DNA of 64,000 nucleotides, taken from contig NZ_JAHLQI010000002.1 in NCBI RefSeq assembly GCF_018918345.1, positions 372,001 through 436,000 of the forward strand, written 5' to 3'. Shown one piece after another: positions 8,913 to 18,008 of this stretch. Source of the DNA: Butyricicoccus intestinisimiae (GTDB taxonomy: Bacteria > Bacillota > Clostridia > Oscillospirales > Butyricicoccaceae). A program made the translations under genes and the position numbers. Position 1 is the first letter of the stretch; every line of letters starts with the position of its first letter. The notes under the pieces were generated by a model. The model was not told the origin of the DNA and ran no database searches. It was given only the letters and a program-made list of their open reading frames with translations.

Positions 8913-9668
8913 ATGAAGCAAGCAATGGTTGTCGTCAGCTTTGGAACCTCTGTGCCGGAGGCCATGAAAGCGATTGAAAACATCGAACGCACTGCCGAGC
9001 AGGTCTGCGGACAGCCGGTATATCGCGCCTTCACCTCGCGGATCATCCGCAAAAAATTGCGCGAACGCGACGGCATCGACATTCCCGACCCGCATACGCT
9101 GTTCGAACACTTAATCGCGCAAGGATATGACAGCATTCATTGTCTGACCACGCACGTCATCGCCGGCATCGAATACGAGCAGCTGTGCGCTGACGCCGCA
9201 CAATTTCCGCAAGTCCATATGGCACGCCCGCTGTTATGGTCGGAATCCGATTACGATGCTTGTGTCCACGCCGTCATGCACAACATTCCTGCGCGCCGAG
9301 AAAACGAAGCACTGCTTCTCATGGGGCATGGAACCGAACACTTTGCCAACGCAGCGTATTGTGAATTGGAGCACAAATTCCGTACAGAGGGCTATGCCAA
9401 CGTCTATGTCGGCACCGTAGAGGGCTATCCTCAGCTGGACAGCATCATTCCTCAGCTTCAAGCTGCCAAAATCAAAAGGATTGTGCTCATGCCGTTTCTC
9501 ATCGTCGCCGGAGATCACGCCCGCAACGACCTGTCCGGAGATGCTCCGGACAGCTGGAAAAGTCAGCTCGAAGCACTTGGTTTTGAAACGCGAACCGTCC
9601 TTATGGGACTCGGTGAAATTCCGGAAATCGCGCAGAAATTCGCAGGTCATTTGAAGGAGATGGAATAA
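8913..9668 (+). CDS. cbiK: Sirohydrochlorin cobaltochelatase (anaerobic cobalamin route)
   Basis: CbiK inserts cobalt into sirohydrochlorin at the start of the oxygen-independent vitamin B12 pathway. The 251-residue protein opens MVVVSFGTSVPEAMKAI and has the metal-facing histidines expected of the family: TTHVIAGIEYEQ (His81) and LLMGHGTEHFANAAY (His139, His143). The ATG at 8913 follows GGAGG with a slightly long spacer. Length matches CbiK rather than the short CbiX form. No other cobalamin gene is nearby, so it may serve a pathway encoded elsewhere. No cobalamin riboswitch was recognised in the short leader. A lipoprotein gene follows after 3 nt. Confidence 0.9.
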   Translation: MKQAMVVVSFGTSVPEAMKAIENIERTAEQVCGQPVYRAFTSRIIRKKLRERDGIDIPDPHTLFEHLIAQGYDSIHCLTTHVIAGIEYEQLCADAAQFPQVHMARPLLWSESDYDACVHAVMHNIPARRENEALLLMGHGTEHFANAAYCELEHKFRTEGYANVYVGTVEGYPQLDSIIPQLQAAKIKRIVLMPFLIVAGDHARNDLSGDAPDSWKSQLEALGFETRTVLMGLGEIPEIAQKFAGHLKEME

Positions 9669-9671
9669 TTC

Positions 9672-10154
9672 ATGAAACACAGCCATGTCATTTCTCTATT
9701 TATCACACTCTTGGCGACGCTGTTGCTGTCAGGCTGTTTTTCCGGCTCGTCTGACGTCGCTTCTGCTCTTGTGTCAACAGACAACATGCAGCTGATTGAT
9801 TCCCAAACGGTGTATCCCAACCCGCAGGACACCGCAGACAAAGAGGACCGTGTCTATTACACCGTTGAAGTGTATCAGGACAAAGACAATACCATCCTCG
9901 TGCAAGCGGATTCCAACTTCAAATTGTTTGAGAAAACACAGTATACCGTTGATTTCGATCAAGTACTGACAAAAGCCGATGTATCCATCCGATGGACAAC
10001 GCTTATGGGCAGCACAGAAGCTACCCAAGACGATGAACTGGCAATCGCGGATATTTCCCTCTCACACGGCGGCACGGTATTCAGCGAAAAGAAAATAAAT
10101 TTTGTCACCAAGGCCATTGATATTGTTGTCGATGGCATAGAAAAGAATTCATAA
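9672..10154 (+). CDS. Small lipoprotein, function unknown
   Basis: This 160-residue protein has a lipoprotein signal (MKHSHVISLFITLLATLLLS then GC, lipobox LLSGC), placing it on the outer face of the membrane. The mature part is acidic, with beta-strand-like stretches (VYYTVEVYQDKDNTILVQAD) and no motif I recognise. It begins 3 nt after cbiK, so the two are co-translated; a role in metal handling is possible but only inferred from position. Its stop codon lies inside the 22-bp palindrome at 10151-10198. Confidence 0.85.
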   Translation: MKHSHVISLFITLLATLLLSGCFSGSSDVASALVSTDNMQLIDSQTVYPNPQDTADKEDRVYYTVEVYQDKDNTILVQADSNFKLFEKTQYTVDFDQVLTKADVSIRWTTLMGSTEATQDDELAIADISLSHGGTVFSEKKINFVTKAIDIVVDGIEKNS

Positions 10155-10198
10155 CAGACAGAGGGCACATCAAGTATGATGTGCCCTCTGTCTGTTAT
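10151..10198. terminator. 22-bp perfect palindrome between two convergent operons
   Basis: The arms 10151-10172 and 10177-10198 are exact reverse complements around a 4-nt loop. The stop codons of the lipoprotein (10152-10154) and of the PqqD-like gene (10195-10197) both lie within the arms. It is placed to end transcription from both sides, but neither strand has a clear T run. Confidence 0.7.
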
Positions 10199-10458
10199 GC
10201 CAATAAATCATTTTCTTCTAATGTATGAATAAACGATGCAATATCCGTCCGAGCAGTCTGTGCGTCAACATCAAACTGCGCCGTCACAGCCGCTACAAGT
10301 GCGTCCACCGTTCGTTCCTCTTTTAATTGTTCGCAAATAAGCGCCCCGACTTCATTCACAGTGATCAGTCCATTTACTCGAACCGCATCTTCTCCAACCG
10401 GAATCAGAATTGTTTCTCCCGCAATTTTTCGTAAAATTATCGTTGATTTCAGTTTCAT
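10195..10458 (-). CDS. PqqD-like peptide-binding protein
   Basis: The 87-residue protein starts MKLKSTIILRKIAGETIL and has the PqqD-family layout: the hydrophobic strand ETILIPVG, then LITVNEVGALICEQL and a helical tail (DIASFIHTLEENDLLA). PqqD proteins are RiPP recognition elements that bind the leader peptide of a precursor and present it to a radical SAM enzyme. It lies 17 nt after the radical SAM gene and has its own GGGGGA site. It is last in the 17832-10195 transcript. Confidence 0.9.
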   Translation of the reverse strand: MKLKSTIILRKIAGETILIPVGEDAVRVNGLITVNEVGALICEQLKEERTVDALVAAVTAQFDVDAQTARTDIASFIHTLEENDLLA

Positions 10459-10475
10459 ATTTTCCCCCTAGTTTC

Positions 10476-11588
10476 TTATTGTCTGATAAATTTCTGTGCC
10501 AGCCGCAAATATGCAATGGTCTTTTGACAATTATACGTCGGCACAGTTTCAAAATTTTGATTTTCCGCATAGCAGGTAGCCGGACAAAATTCACACGCAT
10601 TTTTCATCGCGCATTCTGTGCAAGCTGCCGGAAGCAGAATTTTTTCTCTGGCATCACGAATTTTTTCCCAAGCGCCGGAAAATCCATATTCCGAAACAGA
10701 AAAGGACGGCACCTGCATCATGCCGCACGGACGCATTTGTCCATGATATGTTACCCAGAAAGCGGACGCGCCTGCGCGGCAGCGAATGCGCTCGGTCGGC
10801 AATTCCTGACATTCCGTCATCGGGTCATCTACAATGCCGCCTTTGAGCAATTCTTTGCATCTTTTCATCATCACATCTCTGGAAAAACGGAAGCAGTCAT
10901 ACGCAAAGCTCGCCTGTGCAGCTTGTTGTGCAGACAGCCGTTCATTGGAACAACAGCCATGTTCACAAGCACGTATCGGCGGGAACATATATGTTGCAGG
11001 CTGAATCGGCAAGTGCTGTTCCTCGGCAAATTTGCAAACCTCCAGCAAGTCATCGCGATTGTACGGTGTTACGCTGTAATTTAATTTCACAGGAATTCCA
11101 GTTTTCTGCAAGCCCAAAACAGCCTGATATGCTCTCTCATATGCCGATGCATCTCCGCATAATTTTTCATATGTTTCCGGACTTGCGCCGTATAATGTAA
11201 TGTTGATACGCGCCGGAGCATTTCGCTTCAATCGTTTGATGATTTCCGGTGTGATGCACGTTCCGTTCGTATTGATAGAAACCGACAGCCCCAATGCCGT
11301 GCAGGCATCGTAAATATCAAAGAAATCGCGGCGGACAAACGGTTCGCCGCCGGTCAGCAACAACAGCAGCATTCCCTGCTCCTGTGCTGCTTTCGCAAGC
11401 GCAATCCACTGCTCTGTTGTCAGTTCCTCCCGTTTTGCGGCAGGGTCATTGGCTCGTTTATGGATATAGCACATTTTGCAGTCCAAATTACAGCGTGCCG
11501 TCAGCTCAAATGTGCCGGAGAGCGGCGTGCCGGTCTGGATTGCTTTATACGTCAAATAATCCACAAATCGCGAATAAGATGTCGACAT
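10476..11588 (-). CDS. Radical SAM/SPASM peptide-modifying enzyme
   Basis: The 370-residue protein has the radical SAM cluster motif C33-NLD-C37-KM-C40, the GGEPF motif (LLLTGGEPFVRRDFF), and a C-terminal SPASM-like region rich in cysteine: RCRAG, RPCGMM, then ACTECAMKNACEFCPATC and a late YNC. These cysteines would hold auxiliary iron-sulfur clusters. SPASM enzymes paired with a PqqD domain usually install bonds in ribosomal peptides (PqqE, AlbA, CteB types). The ATG at 11588 follows a G-rich site; the frame is open 51 codons further, but that part is cysteine-rich nonsense overlapping the kinase gene. The exact reaction cannot be read from sequence. Confidence 0.92.
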   Translation of the reverse strand: MSTSYSRFVDYLTYKAIQTGTPLSGTFELTARCNLDCKMCYIHKRANDPAAKREELTTEQWIALAKAAQEQGMLLLLLTGGEPFVRRDFFDIYDACTALGLSVSINTNGTCITPEIIKRLKRNAPARINITLYGASPETYEKLCGDASAYERAYQAVLGLQKTGIPVKLNYSVTPYNRDDLLEVCKFAEEQHLPIQPATYMFPPIRACEHGCCSNERLSAQQAAQASFAYDCFRFSRDVMMKRCKELLKGGIVDDPMTECQELPTERIRCRAGASAFWVTYHGQMRPCGMMQVPSFSVSEYGFSGAWEKIRDAREKILLPAACTECAMKNACEFCPATCYAENQNFETVPTYNCQKTIAYLRLAQKFIRQ

Positions 11589-11593
11589 ACTAG

Positions 11594-12448
11594 TTATTCC
11601 CCCAAAGCATTTTCCAAAACTTGTACTGCGCGGATATCCGGTGTGCAGGCAAGATGATACACAGGTACAGTTTCCAGCAGTGCAGCGATTTGTTCCAGCA
11701 TCATACCAGCCACCTCCTGCACCGCCTGATGTCCCATGCAATTGCGCAGAACGCGAATCACCGCTTCTACGCCCTGCAATCGTGTCGTTTCATTTTGCTG
11801 TGCCTGTTCCAGCAGTACAATCGCCCGCAGAGGCAGCTGATACGGCTGACAAATACCGCTCGTGCCGCAAAACGGCAAGCCATACGCCATTGCCGTTCCC
11901 TGCTCGATTCCCACGGCATTTTTATCTCCATTGAGAATTTCTGCCCGTCGATGCGCGTGCCACAGCTTTGCCTGCGTGGACTTTCCCACACCGGAGGGCG
12001 CCGCGAACAAAATAACGCCCTGTTCCGTGCGCACAGACGCGCTGTGCATGACGACACGGCGATGCAGCAGCAACTGATGGTTGATATCCATTCCCGCCCA
12101 TAGATGCACGGAGCGCGCGATATACGGCATATCTGCCTGCGACAGATACAACGACACCTCACCCTGTTTCACCGCGTCATACACGGATATAGTCAGCGGA
12201 TGCCCGTCCAGTGGGCTGAGCAGCTGCTGATACAGCGTGTCTCCGCTGCGAAACAGCCGCAGTTCATTGGTCTGCATAAGCTGTGTGCCGTGCACCTGCG
12301 GCAGCTGCTGAACGCAGGCAATCCGGCAGGTACTATTGATTTTTTCTCCCGTTTGCCGAAACGCAACCGTATTTTCGTCCTCCGCCGGCGGGACATCCGA
12401 AAGCATTCGGACGCCCAGTCCGGCGAAACAGTAATCTTTTTGATACAT
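11594..12448 (-). CDS. HPr-kinase-like (PEPCK-fold) ATP-binding protein of the peptide cluster
   Basis: The 284-residue protein carries a P-loop APSGVGKST at residues 150-158, preceded by MHSASVRTEQGVILFA and followed by LWHAHRRAEILNGDKNAV. This is the order seen in the HPr kinase/phosphorylase C-terminal domain and its relatives in peptide gene clusters, some of which phosphorylate the precursor. It lacks the full N-terminal HprK domain, so regulation of carbon catabolism is unlikely. It begins behind TAGGAG, 77 nt after the precursor stop with a hairpin between, and ends 5 nt before the radical SAM gene. Target and activity are inferred. Confidence 0.75.
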   Translation of the reverse strand: MYQKDYCFAGLGVRMLSDVPPAEDENTVAFRQTGEKINSTCRIACVQQLPQVHGTQLMQTNELRLFRSGDTLYQQLLSPLDGHPLTISVYDAVKQGEVSLYLSQADMPYIARSVHLWAGMDINHQLLLHRRVVMHSASVRTEQGVILFAAPSGVGKSTQAKLWHAHRRAEILNGDKNAVGIEQGTAMAYGLPFCGTSGICQPYQLPLRAIVLLEQAQQNETTRLQGVEAVIRVLRNCMGHQAVQEVAGMMLEQIAALLETVPVYHLACTPDIRAVQVLENALGE

Positions 12449-12465
12449 GGCAGCTCCTATTGGAA

Positions 12466-12495
12466 ATGCGCCTGCATCTTGCGACGCAGGCGCAT
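12466..12495 (-). terminator. Hairpin between peptide gene and downstream enzymes
   Basis: Arms 12466-12475 and 12486-12495 are perfect 10-bp complements with a 10-nt loop and no T run. Placed right after the precursor stop, it may act as an attenuator or RNA stabiliser that raises precursor over enzyme output. Confidence 0.55.
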
Positions 12496-12525
12496 CTCTT
12501 TGTTCCTAAGCGATTGACTATTCAG

Positions 12526-12765
12526 TTAGGAATTGAACAGCACACTGCTGGACGTAAAGTAGCAATAACCTGCCATCGGAACGGAGCAGTTGTTATCTTC
12601 GGCAAAGTTGACGCCTGAGGAAATAATTATGTCTCCAAGTTTCGTAGGCGTGCACGAACTTCCATCCGCATGGTTATACACCTTATCACTGCAATTTGCC
12701 GCAATTGCCTCGTGGAGGGAATACGCAATCACTTCCAGCTTTGGCGCTTCATATGTCTGCTTCAT
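12526..12765 (-). CDS. Candidate RiPP precursor peptide, 79 residues
   Basis: The peptide begins MKQTYEAPKLEVIAYS, a Y-x-x-P-x-L-E leader type, then has a low-complexity, polar C-terminal part with four cysteines (25, 38, 60, 68), many Ser/Asn/Gly residues and the segment CSVPMAGYCYF. It has a strong AAGGAGG site. It stands directly before a kinase-like gene, a radical SAM/SPASM gene and a PqqD-like gene, the standard neighbours of a precursor. There is no signal peptide and no double-glycine motif that I can see. Cysteine thioether crosslinks would be the natural guess. It also lies only 15 nt after the GH20 gene. Precursor status is inferred from context and composition. Confidence 0.7.
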   Translation of the reverse strand: MKQTYEAPKLEVIAYSLHEAIAANCSDKVYNHADGSSCTPTKLGDIIISSGVNFAEDNNCSVPMAGYCYFTSSSVLFNS

Positions 12766-12780
12766 GCTTCTCCTCCTTTC

Positions 12781-15700
12781 TTACTTCGTAATCCTAACTG
12801 TTACCACAACCGGATCGCTCTGCTTTCCGTCCTTGCTTACCGCGTAGACAGAATACGTATGCTCTCCAAGTGACAATGCTTCATCATCTGCATTGATCAG
12901 TTCTCTGTACGTGTATACCTTCGATTTTCCGCGACTTACAGCTCTCTTATTGTTCGCTGTCAATTCATTAGGTTCGTCTTTCTTATCATCAAGATAATAG
13001 TAAACCTTATCAACATCGGACGCAGACGCCTTGACCGAAAGCGTTGCAACTGTATCCTGCGTAAATGTCTTCGGTGCAGAAGCGGTCAATGTTTCCGGCA
13101 CAAAGTCTGCCTTATGGTTCAATTTATCAAGAACCGTTGTCTGTAACTCAGGATCTGCAATTGCCGTAATATTCTTGGAAACCTTGATTTCGCTGAGAGC
13201 TAAAATACCAGTGCTTGAATCATTTGAAATCTGCACATACGAACCATTGTCATCCGTGATTACATCGACATTATAATACATTTCTGTCGATGTAGAAAGT
13301 GTATCTGTTTTTCCTAAGCCTGCACAAGCCACATTACCATTGATAGCCTTTGCTGCAATCTGAACCGTATCGCCTTCCGTATAGTCGTTGAGTGCAAAAG
13401 CAATCGCCGAATTAGGCATCAGATATACTTCGTTTTCCGGTCCCTGCTGCTTGTAATCCGCAATATTCCAAATATCCTGTCCGCCGTCATATTCAACATA
13501 TACAGCTGCAGCTTCATTGCCGCTTACATCTACGCTATTCTTTACGAAGTCGTAAACCGATTCGTACTTGACGTTCTGTTCGGATTTCGTGTATTTATTT
13601 GCGCCATTGTTCTCACTCAGCGTATTGTATACGCGAACGCCGTCAATGTAAACGTTTGCACTTGTTGCTGCAGTTGCGCGAGCACTTCTGCTCTTTGCTG
13701 CGGTCTCTTCTACGCCGGTGCCGCCCAGCAGAACGCTGTTGTCATCCATGCAGGTTGCTTCTACTTCGGAAGCATCTACATTTTTGACGCTCATATCGTC
13801 CAGCACTTCAGCAATGGTCTGTTCGCTGACTTCGCCGTTTTCGGTCGTTTCTTCGGCAGTCTTTGCTACAACACCCGAACCATCAGTCAACCAACCATAA
13901 ACTTCAACCGTGTACGTATCGCGTGTTAAATCTGTGCAGCGTACAACCGGAACCTGATAATCCAGAATACCTATACCGGAAATAATTCCTTCGTCATCAC
14001 CGGCGTTATCACCGGTAAAGTAGGTATCTACCAGATAGGTCTTAACAGTGTTGCCTTCGCTGTTTTTGATGACAGTCCAAAGCATACCCGTATCCGCACC
14101 GCACTCAGAAATCAGATCAAAGCCTGTTCCGGTAAAGGTAAATGTTGCCTTATCCTGTGTTGTGACAATTCCGCCATCGTTTTTGCTCAGTGTGAGCTTT
14201 GCCCGATAAGCCGAGCCGTTGCTGAACTTGGAATCCGCTTTGTAGGATTTATCATAGCCGTGGATGCCTTCCGTTTCGAGTTTCTCGGTTGCCTGCGTTT
14301 CGTTTTCAGCCTTGCCGGTTGCCTTCCAGTCGGAATTGTCTCCCAGCTTTACGAAGCTTTCTTCGTACATGACGTTGGAAGCCGGAATGAAGGCAATCTT
14401 CGGAGAAACCTGAGAACCATCCTTAAACGTAATCGTCGCAGTTACGATAATCGGCATTTTCATAATGCTGGTAGGCGTAAAGGTAATCGAGTTATCCTGT
14501 CCGGGTGTAACTGTTGCATCGCCATACTCAGCTTTAAACGTCATTTTATCAATGGTCTTTTGAGCAGCATCGCCGGTGAGAATATCTCCAATCGGCACGT
14601 TGACCGGCTTGCCAAAGTCAACAACATATTTCGCTTGAACCTTGCTGTTGTCAACTGCGTAATGCAGGGTCAGTGTCTTACCATCTTTAGAAATATCCGC
14701 CTTTTGATACTCATACAGACCGGTTTGATACTTGGTATCTACGTTCGGCAGCAGCGTAATATCCTTGTTAAAGGTCTGTTGTTTATTCGAGCTGTTTGTA
14801 ACGTATGCATCATCCGGCAAGTAATCCGCACTGTTCTTGTCGTTGCTGTTCCATTCTGTCTTATTGCCGATAACCTGTCCGTTACCGTTTTTCAGCTCGT
14901 TTGTATAGGTAGCATTCTCGCCCGGCATAACGATCTGAATATCATTCTTATTGATCTGCGCGTCAATGCTGTCATCCCAATAAACAACGTTCAGATTGGT
15001 TTCCTTCTGAACCGGCTTCAGATAAATCAGAACCAGCTTTGCCGTGTTTTTTGCAGACCATATAATACCCTTTTCAGTGCTTGCTCCTTTTGCACCGTTT
15101 ACCATTGGCGTTGTTCCTGCATTCGTGGTTTCGTCCCAAACGGTTTTTTCATCATACCACTTAGAACCTGCGTCATTGGTCGTCTTATTCCATGTGATGG
15201 AATCGCTGCTATACCATACGTTTTGGTCTGTATTTTCATCACGTTTACCATCTGTCACCGTGATTTTTGAAATATCATAGTCACTGTTATTGATCGGTGC
15301 GACAATGCCGATGTCTCGATCACCCCAATAGTTAAAGATAGTCGTGGACTTCGAATACATGCCACTCTCTGCCGGAGAAACTGTGCCGTCCGGATAAACA
15401 ACGGCAACCGTCAGAGCTACCTGTCCCTTACCACCAGATGAATTGTCAGTTGTTTTACTTGTAGAATAGCCCCAGTCCTTGGCATAGGTAGTAATCTCCT
15501 TGGTAACATTTGTCTTTTGCAGATAATACGCTACCAGCTGGTCACCACTCTCTAAGGAATACCATGTGCCGTCCGAGGTCTGATACTGCCAAGCGTTGTG
15601 CCAATAGCGGATATGCGTCAGCGTTGTGCCGTTAGCAGTTTGATCAACTTTTTCATCTGTAGTCTGTTTATGATTACTATCCAGACGCATGGTCTGCCAG

Positions 15701-17832
15701 TAGTATAATTTCGTGTTCCAGCCAGTCTCCTGAGCATATCCCTCAGTCGGAGCAAGTTTAGAAACATCTACGCCAGCTTCGGTAGTTACATTATTTGTTT
15801 TTGTCGTGATTGCTTGGTAGTAGGAATTTTTGTTATTGCTATTCTCATAAACTTGACGGTTCGTAATCCAGTATTCCAGATAGATGGGATTTGCATCCGG
15901 TGCGTTGCTCGGTGCATCTCCCACAACATTTACAGTATACGTTGCATCGCCGACCTGAGCGGTGGTTTTGCCAGCCGCTACACCGTTGAAGGTGAGCGTG
16001 GTCTGTCCGGATGCTTCCTGCGTCACAGTGCCGCTGGATGCCATGCGGGTAAAGTTGTTGGATGCATCGACATTGCCCCACTCGATTTCAGCCAACTTCC
16101 ACCAACTTTTCGCACTTTGGGTCAGTTCAACCTTAATATAACGCACAGTATCAACTGTGTTCGTAAAGATTTCCTGTTTTCCTGCTACACCAGTGTAAGA
16201 GCCAATCGTTGTCCAAGTGCTTCCATCTGCAGAAACCTTTACATCAGCGTTCGTACAAACATCGCTTCCTGCCTTCGAAGGAGTTGTCAAGCGAACCGCA
16301 TCAAACGGGATTGCTGTACCAAGGTCAACCTGCATGTACGCGCCCGCAGACTGTGCGGTAGGATACCAACAAAATGTGCTTGAATCGTTATCAATAAGAT
16401 TACTTGACGGATAGGATTGATTGCCTTCTGTATATCCATCTTTATATCCGTTAGCTTCCGATACGCTTGCCTTTGCGTTATACGAAACACTGGATGCCTC
16501 GGTCTTTGTATACTTAGCCTCTACCGTTGCAATGCCTTCGTCCGCAGTCTTTACGTCCGAATAATTGCCGCTTACGGTTTCTGTTACCGTTCCGCCAACC
16601 GGAACAGTAATGGTCTTATCAACAGGAGCAGCTGGTGCCTTGTTCGGCTTGGAGCTGTCGGAATTGGAAGACGCAAATACCTCCGGATTGTTGGTGGCAA
16701 ATGTCTTCATCAAATCCGCAATGTTCGCTTCTTCCGTGGAATTGTACGATGCACTCGGCGTATCGCACCAAACACAAATCATCGAGCCAACCGGTGTTGG
16801 GTCATTGTCGCCCGGCACATCATTATACTTGGTGTTCTGCACACCATTTTTCGCAGTTGCAATGGTGTATCCACTGCGGTTTCCAGCCTGACGTCCCAGT
16901 ACATAATACCAAGCGTCATTGGTGTTCAGAATTTTGAATCCCTTGCCAGCCAAAAACGATGCACTTGCCAGAGAATAGCTACCCCAACCTTTTGACCAAT
17001 AGGAAACCAAGATATCTTTGTTAAATGTACCATTCGATGTATCCTTATCATAATAGATACCATCGTTGAATGCCATCGGCGTCATGCCTGCGTTCTTAAT
17101 CATGGTTGCCATCTGATTTACATAGGTAACAAAGCTACCATATTGTCCATTAGACTGCAGGTAACCAAAGCCCATGCCGTCAAACTTCTCGTATATGTCA
17201 TTCGCATACTCATCTGCGCCCATATTAAAGTACTCACAGCCATTATCGGCAAAATACTTTACATACTTCTGAATGAGTGCCTGTGTAAAGGAAACCGCAG
17301 TTGTCTTTGTGACATCAATGGTGCGTGCAGAATGATTATACGCGACATCTTTCATGCCCAGAGACTCCATGCAATCAATGATGGCATCCATATGACCTGG
17401 GGAGTTGATGAGCGGAATAATCGAGATGCCCTGATCCTTAGCATAAGAGATAATCTCGTCCATCTCGTTCTGCGTCAGCTCATTGGTACCTGCATCATAA
17501 TAGTTCTTGTTGCCTTGCTGAATGCCAGACTTGACGTCATCGCTGGAATAGGTCTCGTCTTCTACTGTTACAGACATATCCTCCAGCAGGAAGCGCAGTC
17601 CGTCATTGCCCACGCCCAATTCCAGATAGTTATATCCATCTGCAGAAGCGTTGTCAATGATCTTCTTGATACTGTCAACGCTGAAATACTTTCTGCCGGC
17701 ATCAAGATGGACGACCTTCATGAAGTCCGTCTGCCCTCCGCTCGTTGTGTCCGCCGCAAAGCCCGTGACCGTCATGGTGCACAGCATGCAGAACACAAGG
17801 ACAAGCGATAAGGCACGCTTGATCTTTTTCAT
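12781..17832 (-). CDS. Large secreted GH20 beta-hexosaminidase-type enzyme with carbohydrate-binding modules
   Basis: The 1683-residue protein has a signal peptide (residues 1-27, ending GFAA) and a GH20 catalytic domain at about 35-400, with DAGRKYF, INSPGHM and the catalytic Asp-Glu pair in MGADEYA (D207-E208). An F5/8-type (CBM32-like) module follows at about 450-600, flanked by bacterial-Ig-like stretches, then a long C-terminal tail of repeated beta-rich regions starting LEYWITNRQVY. It should cleave terminal N-acetylhexosamine or lacto-N-biose units from mucin or milk glycans outside the cell. No LPxTG, SLH or transmembrane anchor is visible at the C-terminus, which ends VVVTVRITK. It is the first gene after the promoter at 18009-18037. 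Confidence 0.88.
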   Translation of the reverse strand: MKKIKRALSLVLVFCMLCTMTVTGFAADTTSGGQTDFMKVVHLDAGRKYFSVDSIKKIIDNASADGYNYLELGVGNDGLRFLLEDMSVTVEDETYSSDDVKSGIQQGNKNYYDAGTNELTQNEMDEIISYAKDQGISIIPLINSPGHMDAIIDCMESLGMKDVAYNHSARTIDVTKTTAVSFTQALIQKYVKYFADNGCEYFNMGADEYANDIYEKFDGMGFGYLQSNGQYGSFVTYVNQMATMIKNAGMTPMAFNDGIYYDKDTSNGTFNKDILVSYWSKGWGSYSLASASFLAGKGFKILNTNDAWYYVLGRQAGNRSGYTIATAKNGVQNTKYNDVPGDNDPTPVGSMICVWCDTPSASYNSTEEANIADLMKTFATNNPEVFASSNSDSSKPNKAPAAPVDKTITVPVGGTVTETVSGNYSDVKTADEGIATVEAKYTKTEASSVSYNAKASVSEANGYKDGYTEGNQSYPSSNLIDNDSSTFCWYPTAQSAGAYMQVDLGTAIPFDAVRLTTPSKAGSDVCTNADVKVSADGSTWTTIGSYTGVAGKQEIFTNTVDTVRYIKVELTQSAKSWWKLAEIEWGNVDASNNFTRMASSGTVTQEASGQTTLTFNGVAAGKTTAQVGDATYTVNVVGDAPSNAPDANPIYLEYWITNRQVYENSNNKNSYYQAITTKTNNVTTEAGVDVSKLAPTEGYAQETGWNTKLYYWQTMRLDSNHKQTTDEKVDQTANGTTLTHIRYWHNAWQYQTSDGTWYSLESGDQLVAYYLQKTNVTKEITTYAKDWGYSTSKTTDNSSGGKGQVALTVAVVYPDGTVSPAESGMYSKSTTIFNYWGDRDIGIVAPINNSDYDISKITVTDGKRDENTDQNVWYSSDSITWNKTTNDAGSKWYDEKTVWDETTNAGTTPMVNGAKGASTEKGIIWSAKNTAKLVLIYLKPVQKETNLNVVYWDDSIDAQINKNDIQIVMPGENATYTNELKNGNGQVIGNKTEWNSNDKNSADYLPDDAYVTNSSNKQQTFNKDITLLPNVDTKYQTGLYEYQKADISKDGKTLTLHYAVDNSKVQAKYVVDFGKPVNVPIGDILTGDAAQKTIDKMTFKAEYGDATVTPGQDNSITFTPTSIMKMPIIVTATITFKDGSQVSPKIAFIPASNVMYEESFVKLGDNSDWKATGKAENETQATEKLETEGIHGYDKSYKADSKFSNGSAYRAKLTLSKNDGGIVTTQDKATFTFTGTGFDLISECGADTGMLWTVIKNSEGNTVKTYLVDTYFTGDNAGDDEGIISGIGILDYQVPVVRCTDLTRDTYTVEVYGWLTDGSGVVAKTAEETTENGEVSEQTIAEVLDDMSVKNVDASEVEATCMDDNSVLLGGTGVEETAAKSRSARATAATSANVYIDGVRVYNTLSENNGANKYTKSEQNVKYESVYDFVKNSVDVSGNEAAAVYVEYDGGQDIWNIADYKQQGPENEVYLMPNSAIAFALNDYTEGDTVQIAAKAINGNVACAGLGKTDTLSTSTEMYYNVDVITDDNGSYVQISNDSSTGILALSEIKVSKNITAIADPELQTTVLDKLNHKADFVPETLTASAPKTFTQDTVATLSVKASASDVDKVYYYLDDKKDEPNELTANNKRAVSRGKSKVYTYRELINADDEALSLGEHTYSVYAVSKDGKQSDPVVVTVRITK

Positions 17833-18008
17833 TCGTCTACCTCCTTAATAGGTGTTTTATATTCAATAAACCGGAAACAACCGTTTGATAGCTGTATGCC
17901 GGGAATTTTCAACACGTCTCCCTTTTTCGCGCTATTTCATTTCAAAATCACAAAATTTATCGTTTTTTCTTGAAACACACGCGCGATTCCATCTATAAAC
18001 ACATTATC

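Noticed and set aside
12526-12765. Reading the small peptide as a SCIFF-type (six cysteines in forty-five) precursor
   Set aside because: It has only four cysteines, spread over the peptide, and the leader does not match; the neighbouring kinase-like gene also differs from SCIFF loci.
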